DNA of 64,000 nucleotides from Aptenodytes patagonicus (taxonomy: Eukaryota; Chordata; Aves; Sphenisciformes; Spheniscidae): the NCBI RefSeq assembly GCF_965638725.1, contig NC_134961.1, positions 1,674,001 to 1,738,000 on the forward strand. Reading direction: 5' to 3'. Below are positions 57,801-64,000 of the stretch, piece after piece. A model generated the notes under the pieces. That model worked only from the letters and a program-made list of their open reading frames with translations, was not told the DNA's origin and did not search any database. The translations under genes were made by a program, and so were the position numbers. Every line of letters starts with the position of its first letter. The first letter of the stretch is position 1.

Positions 57801-59235
57801 CTCGGTGGAGATGGTGCTCTTCCCCACGCCACCCTTCCCGGAGAGCACCAGCAGGATGTGCCGCACCCCGGCCAGGTTGCTTCTCTCTGGCAGGAACAAT
57901 AACAAGGCGTCAGAGGCTCTAACAAGAGCAGTAATGAGGCATCAGAGTCTCTCCCGAAGTAAGCCGGCAGCACCCGACGGGTCAGCGCAGAGACGCGGGT
58001 CTCTGCTGAGGGTGACGGTGGCCGTCGCTGCGCCAGCAAGTCTGTTTTACGTGTAAGGGAGAGGGGAACAAGAGGCGGACGCGCCACAGCCCTTCCGCCA
58101 TCAGAAAAGGGACAACAAGAGCAAGGGCTGTAAACATTCCGCGGGGAGTAAAGGCTTTGTCCTGGTGACCTCAGCGGCAATTGGGCCAAGCAATAAACAC
58201 CTACAGGGCCTCGTCACGCCGTGCCCGCGCCAGGTTCAGCCCGAGCCCTCTCGGGGAATGGCTCGGGGGCTGCCGGTGAGCTCAGGCCCTTGGCGTTTCC
58301 TTCCTCCGCGGCACACGGGTTGCCTCCCCGCGGTCCCACGCTCCTCTCCGGCCTTCGTGCTGTTTCTTGCCGCATTGTCAGCGCCGCTCGGGCCCCCGCT
58401 TCGGGCTCAGCCGCCGCATCCCGTCAACGCGGAGCCGAGAGCGGGGAACGCTGGGGGCCGGTTCCCCAGCCCGGGGCTGCGCAGGCGGCGGAGGGACGGA
58501 CCGGGCGCTCCGGCCGCAGCCGAGCAAACGCCACCCACCCGGGCCCGCGTTCCCGGGCGCCCCCGTCACCGCCGGCCACTGACTCACCGCACCAGGCCCG
58601 GCCCGCCCCCGCGCCGCTCGGGCATCACACCGGCACCGGGACCGGCGGCATGGAGCCCGCCCGCACCATGGCGGACCTCATCCGCACCTCCACCGACGGT
58701 AACGGCGCTCGGCCCCGATAACGGGGAGGGGAGAGGGGAAGAAGGGGGGCCGGGGAGGGGGGGGGGGGGGGGCCGGAGCCCCGCAGCGAGGTGCTCCCGG
58801 GAAACCGGCCCGGTGACACCGGCAGCCCCGCGCCAGGCCCGGTTACTCGGCGCTCCCCCTCCCCCGCGGGAGCCAGGCCCGGGCCGCCGGCGAGGCCCAG
58901 CGCCACCCCCCGGCAACCGGGCCCCGCCGCCTCGGGGCCCCGGCCCGGCCCGAGCACCGCGGAGCTCCCCTCACCAGGAGCCGGGCCGCCCCACCACCAC
59001 GGCACCCGGTCGGGCCCGGTCACCCCGGAACCCCCCAGAAAGCCGGGCCCGAACCCCCGTCAGGCCCGGTCACCCCAGGCGGGACGTCCCTCGCGAGGTG
59101 GGCTGTGGTCCCCCGCCAGGCCCAGTCACCCCGGGGCTCCCCCCGCCCCACGGAAGGCCGAGTTCCGGCCCGGCGGCCCCGGGGAACCGCCCGGCCGCGG
59201 CCCCATCACCGCTCACCCCCCGCCGCCTCCTCCAT
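54889..59235 (-). CDS. NUBP2: Cytosolic Fe-S cluster assembly factor NUBP2
   Basis: NUBP2 (Cfd1 in yeast) is a P-loop ATPase. With NUBP1 it forms the cytosolic scaffold on which 4Fe-4S clusters are built for cytosolic and nuclear proteins. Seven coding exons on the minus strand, in transcript order: 59235-59217, 57886-57768, 57069-56871, 56522-56368, 56148-56038, 55706-55637 and 55034-54889 (TGA). They give 272 aa; human has 271. The deviant Walker A GKGGVGKS is at residues 23-30, the DVDLCGPS switch follows in exon 3, and [11 protein letters not shown] is the Walker B region in exon 4. CPHC at 197-200 provides the conserved cluster cysteines. Exon phases are 1,0,1,0,0,1, all GT-AG. The start codon is the first in frame in the CpG island. 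The gene is head-to-head with SPSB3, as in human. Confidence 0.97.
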
Positions 59236-59640
59236 GCTGCTGCCCGGCGCCGCCCGCTTCCGCCTTCCGCCGGGTTAAAGCCCCGCCCCCTCGGACTGGC
59301 AGGCGCCGCCCCAATCGGGAGCCACGCGCTCACCGGGAACCCGCCTCTCCGGGCTTCGCAGCCAATCCAACCCTCCGACTCCCCCTCCGCCATCCAATGG
59401 GCTTGGTGCTTTCCCTCCGCGACGCTCCCGGGCCCTCCGCAGTAACCGCCCAATGGCGCGGCTCCCCGAGGATTGACGCAGGACGCAGCCAGTGGCGCAG
59501 GGCTCCACTCAGGCACCCCCCCTCCCTCCTCCTTCAGCTGTGAGCGACGGGGCGCTCAGCCAACGGCGAGGGGGCGCGGCGCAGCCGTAGCCAATGGGCG
59601 CCTGGGGGGCGGTGTCGAGAGAGGATTGTTTATGTCCCGG
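59236..59640. promoter_or_regulatory. NUBP2-SPSB3 bidirectional CpG promoter
   Basis: Five CCAAT boxes lie at 59311, 59362, 59394, 59450 and 59591 in a CpG island with no TATA box, between the NUBP2 start codon and SPSB3. Clustered CCAAT boxes, bound by NF-Y, are typical of bidirectional promoters. The start sites are not determined. Confidence 0.65.
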
Positions 59641-59705
59641 TGGGGGGGGAAAGTAGGTCAGAGCGCGGCGGCGGGGCCGGGCCGGGCCGGGCCGGGGCAG
59701 GTGGG

Positions 59706-59796
59706 CCGGGACCGGGACCGGGACCGGGACCGGGACCGGGACCGCGATCGGGATCGGGATCGGCGGCACCGGCACCGGCACCGGCACCGGCACCGG
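59706..59796. repeat. Compound hexamer microsatellite
   Basis: GGGACC units change to GGGATC units and then to GGCACC units in one block. It lies just downstream of the bidirectional promoter, on the SPSB3 side. Confidence 0.95.
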
Positions 59797-61712
59797 GACG
59801 CGGGTGGGAGCCGAGGGCCAAGGCCTGGGCCGGGCCGGGCGGCCCAAGCGCGGCGGCCTGGCCTGGCCTGGCCCGGTCCGGCCGCGCCTCAGCTGCGCGG
59901 GACGGCCGGGGCTCCGGTGCCCGCCTTCCGGCGGAGCCGCCTGCCCCTGAGGCCGGGCCGGGAGCCGTCAGGGAGAGGGGGCCGGGCCGCGGCTGCCCGC
60001 CGTGGGGAGCCCCTTGGGCCGCCGGTTCCCCGCGGCACCCCCCCCCCCCCCGCCCCGTCCGTGCTGGTCGGTGCCTGGGGAAGCGCTGCCCCGGCGAGCC
60101 GGGGCGGGGGGCTCCGTCCAGGGCCCGGCCCCCTGGCCAGGAGCGCCGTCACGGCGGAGGGAAGCCCGGCGGCAGCTCCCCGGGCTGCCCGTCGGGGTCA
60201 GCCCTTGGCCCGACGCGCAGAGGAGCGGCTGGAGCGGGCGGGACCCACGAGGAGGCCTCGGCAGCCCTAGGTCCCCCTCCGGGGTGAGGGACGGACTCTG
60301 CCCTCGGTGCCGGATCACGGCAAGCGCCGTGCCGTGCCGTGCCGACTCTACCCCGTGAGCCCCGGCCTTAGCAAGGTGCCAGGGAGCGGAGCTGTTGCGT
60401 TTGGCTGCTGCGGGTGCCCTTCAAAGCCGGAGAAGGGGGGCTCCAGCGCGGTTTTAGGTGCTTTCCCAGCATGGCTGCGCGTGGCGGAGGTGAGAGCCCC
60501 CTGATCTCGGCGGGTGAGATGCCTAGAGATCTTCAGAGCATCCGTGGGCACCTGCACAACCGGCCGTGGCTCGGCCTGTCCTGCTTTTCCGGGAGCTGCC
60601 AGCCCGTCGGGGACCGAGGTGCAGGAGGAATGGGGACGGGTGCCGTACGGCAGGCAGCGGGACGGGGCTGACCCGCCGCACGTTTGCAGGATTTGCATGC
60701 GCTCGGGGCTGAGCTGCTGCACGTCAGGGAAGCACCGGAGCGGGTATGGGTGTGCAGACCGGCTGCCTGTGGCAGGGAGGCAGCCACAGAGGCTGAGCAG
60801 AGGGAGCGGGTTCAAGGGAGGGGAGGGGGTTACAGCCCTGCGGGGTGCCTCTTGGTGGGGAGCTGTTTTCTGCAAAGATAAACCTCAGGGGAAATGAGAT
60901 TGGGGGTTGAGGTTCCCCTGTCACAACCAGTGCAACGCTCCCGCGTGGTGGCTGGGAGCTGGTGTGGTCTGGCGGGCTGTACGCAGGGAAGGAGCCCGTG
61001 GAAATCTGTCTCTGAACATCCCCGCTTGAGTCAGGAGACAGGCAGCTGCTTCGCTTCTGTCTGTTGCCCTTGAGGCAAGTCGGGACAAGTCCGTGAAAAG
61101 GCCGGTTTCCCTTCAGCGGGCAAGAAAGTGGTCTCTTCCCCCACCCCAAACGCTGAGAGCAAAGTCTTCTCTCAGTGGGCAGTTGCTCCGAGGTGAACAA
61201 ACAGCCTTCCCCGCAGACAGACGCAGGCAGCTCAGCCGCACAGGGGTCGCGGCGGTGGCCAGGGCAGCGCAGGTGGCCGAGCAGCGTGGCCGGAGCCCAG
61301 GCAGCTGCCGGAAGGTGACCGGGCGCCGGGGAGGCCGTGCCTCGGTGGCTGACGATCCTGACCTGGTGAGAGGCGGATGCTGGATCCCTGCGCTGCGGAG
61401 GGGGCAGCTGCTGCTGCCGCCGGGTCTTGGGAGCGTTTCTGGGGGCCAGTTCAGCACCTGGGCTCGGGGAGAAGTTGACCCTGCGTGGCGAAAGGGACTG
61501 AAGTTTGCAGAGGCTCGTGATGCGGGAGGAACTTATCTTGCGTCAGTTTATCCATTGATGGGGCCTATGCAGACGTGGTTCGTGCTGATCCGTTCCCGGG
61601 GGGGGGCTGTGGTGACCTGGGGGAGTTTGCTTCAGAGGGCAGAGCCCGGTGAGCGGTGGGTGGAAGCGGGACGTGGCTGCTGTGTGTAACCTCCTCTCCC
61701 TTGCCCCCCCAG
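59797..61712 (+). other. SPSB3: SPSB3 5' UTR and first intron region
   Basis: The first, probably noncoding, exon of SPSB3 should lie in or near 59.2-60.5 kb. A possible coding first exon, 60471-60489, is described under findings. Otherwise the region is GC-rich without supported exons. Confidence 0.4.
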
Positions 61713-61732
61713 CTTACCTCTCTCAGAACAGC

Positions 61733-61861
61733 ATGGCGCGACGCACGCGGAGCAGCAGGGCCTGGCACTTCGTCCTGAGCGGGGTGCGGCGCGAGGCGGA
61801 CAGCCGGGCGGTTGCCTTGGCCACCGGCACACGTGGCTGGGGCTACGACTCCGACGGGCAG
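61733..61861 (+). CDS. SPSB3: SPRY domain-containing SOCS box protein 3, first coding exon (partial)
   Basis: SPSB3 is a SPRY/SOCS-box substrate receptor of Cullin-5 ubiquitin ligases. The exon starts at 61713 after 'cccccag', the ATG is at 61733, and the donor GTAGG follows base 61861, so 43 codons are read in phase 0. SRAWHFVLS and GWGYDSDGQ match the N-terminus of human SPSB3, as does the basic MARR start. The SPRY domain and SOCS box lie beyond the right edge, and no further exon was found up to 64000. Head-to-head placement with NUBP2 supports the call. Confidence 0.9.
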
Positions 61862-62306
61862 GTAGGCTGGTGCTCGGGTGGCTCTGAAGTGACACGAGGG
61901 AAAGCTTTCCTCTCCCCCGACAGCAGGCACTTACTCGAGGTCCGTGTAACCGAGCCGCTAGTACTTCAGCAGAACTGGCCAAAATCAGAAAAGACTTAAT
62001 AAAATATACGGGCCGTCTAACGAGCCTTCTCCAAGCTCTGACGCGGGGTGTGGGGCTCCTGGCACAGGAGGCCCGAGGCAGGGAAGGCTAAACTGCCCGT
62101 ACTCTGCTCCCCGGTTGTGCACCACAGCTCTGTCGTCAGCTGAGCCAGGGAGCTGATCGATGCTAAGCTAAGCGCTTTTTTTAAGCATATAACGTGTGTG
62201 TGGGGTATATAAAATACATACAATATTTTTTAAATATTCTTTTTTAAGTACTAGTTTAAACACTAAATATGCGTTAAAAATATGTGTTAAAAACACAAAA
62301 AGGACT

Positions 62307-62570
62307 GTCGTGGTTTAACCTCAGTCGGCAACTGAGCCCCACGCAGCCGCTCGCTCACTCACCCCCCACCCGGTGGGATGGGGGAGAGAATTGGAAGAGC
62401 ACAAGTGAGAAAAACTCGTGGGTCGAGATAAAAACAGTTTAATAAATGAAATAAAATGATAATAATAATAATAATATGATAACAATAATAATAATACACA
62501 AAGCAAGTGATGCACAGTACAATTGCTCACCACCCGCCGACCGATGCCCAGGCAGTCCCCGAGCAGCTGG
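62307..62570 (+). mobile_element. Avian endogenous retrovirus LTR fragment
   Basis: It starts TGTCGTGGTTTAACC-like and carries 'gagaaaaactcgtgggtcga', a T-rich 'cagtttaataaatg' stretch and 'caccacccgccgaccgatgc'. I recognise these from a widespread neoavian LTR family, probably ERVL class, named from memory. Only the left part of the LTR is present and no internal genes are seen, so it is a partial fossil. A (TAA)n microsatellite lies inside at about 62457-62495. A 21-bp direct repeat flanks it at 62255-62275 and 62603-62623. It lies in SPSB3 intron sequence. Confidence 0.75.
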
Positions 62571-64000
62571 CACTACGGGCGCGCGCCACCGCGCGCACAT
62601 ATTTTAAACACTAAATATGTGTTTCGACTGGATCCGTTCTCCAGCCTGGCTCGCTGCGCGGCTGTGCTAACTTCTGGTCTCTGTGCGGCTGGTAGATGCT
62701 GGTGGAGGGAGTGGGGCTGCTTCAGTCTGTGAAGTTAACAGTCTCGGGTATCTTTGAACTGAAATTCTCTCGCGTTTCCTGTGCTGTAACGTGCACACCA
62801 CTTCTGAACCTGGCCCGGGCACGCAGGTGTGCTGGAAGGTGGGAAGACGGCAGGAAGAGCAGTCAGTAAAACAGTGCGAGGAGTGACTTAGATTCACCTC
62901 CGCCATCCTTCACTCTTTTCCCCAGTTCTTGAGTGTGTGAGTTCAGTTCCCTGTGCAGCGGCGGGGACGCAAGGAGCTGCTCCTGGAGCTTCAAAGTTAG
63001 GCTAAAGCCTTACGAGGCCACTGCCAGAGCATGGTGTCCAAACCCAGGCACTCCGCTCCCAGAAAATGAGCCTTTTCTCTGCAGTCAGAGTAGCTTTGTG
63101 TTTCTGCGGTAACGGGAATGGTTGGATTTCTAGATAGCAGTGGTTAGGCCAATGAAAGACAGGAATCAAGCTTTTTAATGCGCAGGCTGGAGAAGGAGGG
63201 GTGGGCAGCACGTAAGTAAGCCCGAGTCATTTCACACAGCTGCAAGAACATGAGTTTGAAGGATTTTTGTCTTTAAATACTGCTTACAAAGTCTGCCATG
63301 GGGGTGAATAACGAGCAGGTACACCTGACCGGCATGTAAACCCAGAGTAACTCGCTGTAATCTGTGGTAAGAGACTCCATTAGGCGACACCAAGCCTCCC
63401 GTAACATAGAGAGCGAGACGGGGCTTTGACTCTTACAGCGTCCAGTGCAGGGACACTTTGGTCTCTTGGCACTGGGGAATAGTAAATCGAGTTTTTGTGT
63501 TCATGCATGAAAGTGAACAAAAGCCTTTTAATCCTTCCGTAGGTTCCCTGTGGGCCTGTCTGCAGCGCTGGCGTGAGGAGCTGCAGCCGCACTGCTGAAC
63601 TGGTTCCCCTTTGTTCTGCCCTCTCCCCTGTCTGGCCTCCTGTCCCTTTTCCTCCTCGTCTTGTTTGCCTCCCTCTCTTCTCTGTCAGCTCCCAGGCTCT
63701 CTAGAGCAGTGGTTTTCAGCAGCGTGCTCCGGTTTTGTGATGCCTTGGCCTGGGTCTCCAGCTGGCTGTAACCTGCCCATTGTAAGCCGTAGCTTTAGCA
63801 CAGAGTTTGCTTAAAAATACCTGTGTTAAAGACTTAGTCACGCTGCCTGCCTGCTGTGACAGCTCCTCGCCCCTGGAAGGCACAAAGAACGTACCCACAT
63901 CGTACAGTGCCCCGTGCCGAGAGGTCTCTGCAGCTCAGACAGATGCTAGCCAGGTCCCAAAGCAGGGTAATTCGACTGGCACGGCCCCTGCGTGGCAGGC
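62571..64000 (+). other. SPSB3: SPSB3 intron, no exon recognised
   Basis: The sequence is less GC-rich than upstream, with no exon matching the SPSB3 continuation (a serine/aspartate-rich segment before the SPRY domain). No tRNA, rRNA or other element was recognised. The gene continues past the window. Confidence 0.5.

Noticed and set aside
58165-59445. 426-codon + strand frame over the NUBP2 promoter
   Set aside because: Pro/Arg/Ala-rich translation of a CpG island that crosses NUBP2 exon 1 and intron 1 antisense.
62000-64000. Second SPSB3 coding exon
   Set aside because: No segment resembles the expected Ser/Asp-rich continuation or the SPRY domain; the exon probably lies beyond 64000.

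Overview
The window looks like avian nuclear DNA. It is very GC-rich, with short introns in several genes. It carries 3' ends of CR1 LINEs at 1-190, 12825-13310, 27641-27920 and 45837-46390, plus an avian-type LTR fragment at 62307-62570. It encodes vertebrate genes that lie in human 16p13.3. I place it on a gene-dense microchromosome-like segment of a neoavian bird; the species cannot be told from the sequence.

Layout. Bases 1-16.1 kb hold no gene I can support. They contain a CR1 end, many minisatellites, a hexamer hairpin, a second CR1 copy and the METRN CpG island. METRN (+, 16110-18568, 4 exons, 291 aa) is complete. A repeat-rich spacer follows, ending in a 1.1 kb array of 10-bp units that runs almost to the start of ANTKMT (+, 25976-28278, 5 exons, 219 aa). 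ANTKMT converges tail-to-tail with CCDC78 (-, 29296 to about 44144, 14 exons traced, at least 529 aa, first exon not found). The 44.1-50 kb spacer holds a CpG island, several RFX X-box-like motifs and a CR1 fragment almost identical to the one at 12.8 kb. IGFALS (+, 50026-52481, 2 exons, 609 aa) and NUBP2 (-, 54889-59235, 7 exons, 272 aa) are complete and convergent. NUBP2 shares a CCAAT-rich bidirectional promoter with SPSB3 (+), of which only the first recognised coding exon (61733-61861) is in the window.

Functionally these are unrelated neighbours: a secreted neurotrophic/metabolic factor (METRN), a mitochondrial protein methyltransferase (ANTKMT), a multiciliated-cell centriole protein (CCDC78), a serum IGF-complex subunit (IGFALS), a cytosolic Fe-S assembly ATPase (NUBP2) and a Cullin-5 substrate receptor (SPSB3). 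METRN-ANTKMT-CCDC78 and IGFALS-NUBP2-SPSB3 are two conserved blocks. From memory of the human map they are about 1 Mb apart there, so the junction near 45-50 kb is a synteny feature.

All exon boundaries were read by eye from GT/AG sites, reading phase and remembered human protein sequences. No alignment or search was run. I saw no undescribed gene system. The strongest unusual signals are the inverted CR1 pair (388 of 389 bases identical), the X-box cluster beside CCDC78, the 90-bp higher-order decamer array before ANTKMT, and recurrent CCGGCA-type hexamer arrays at first exons.
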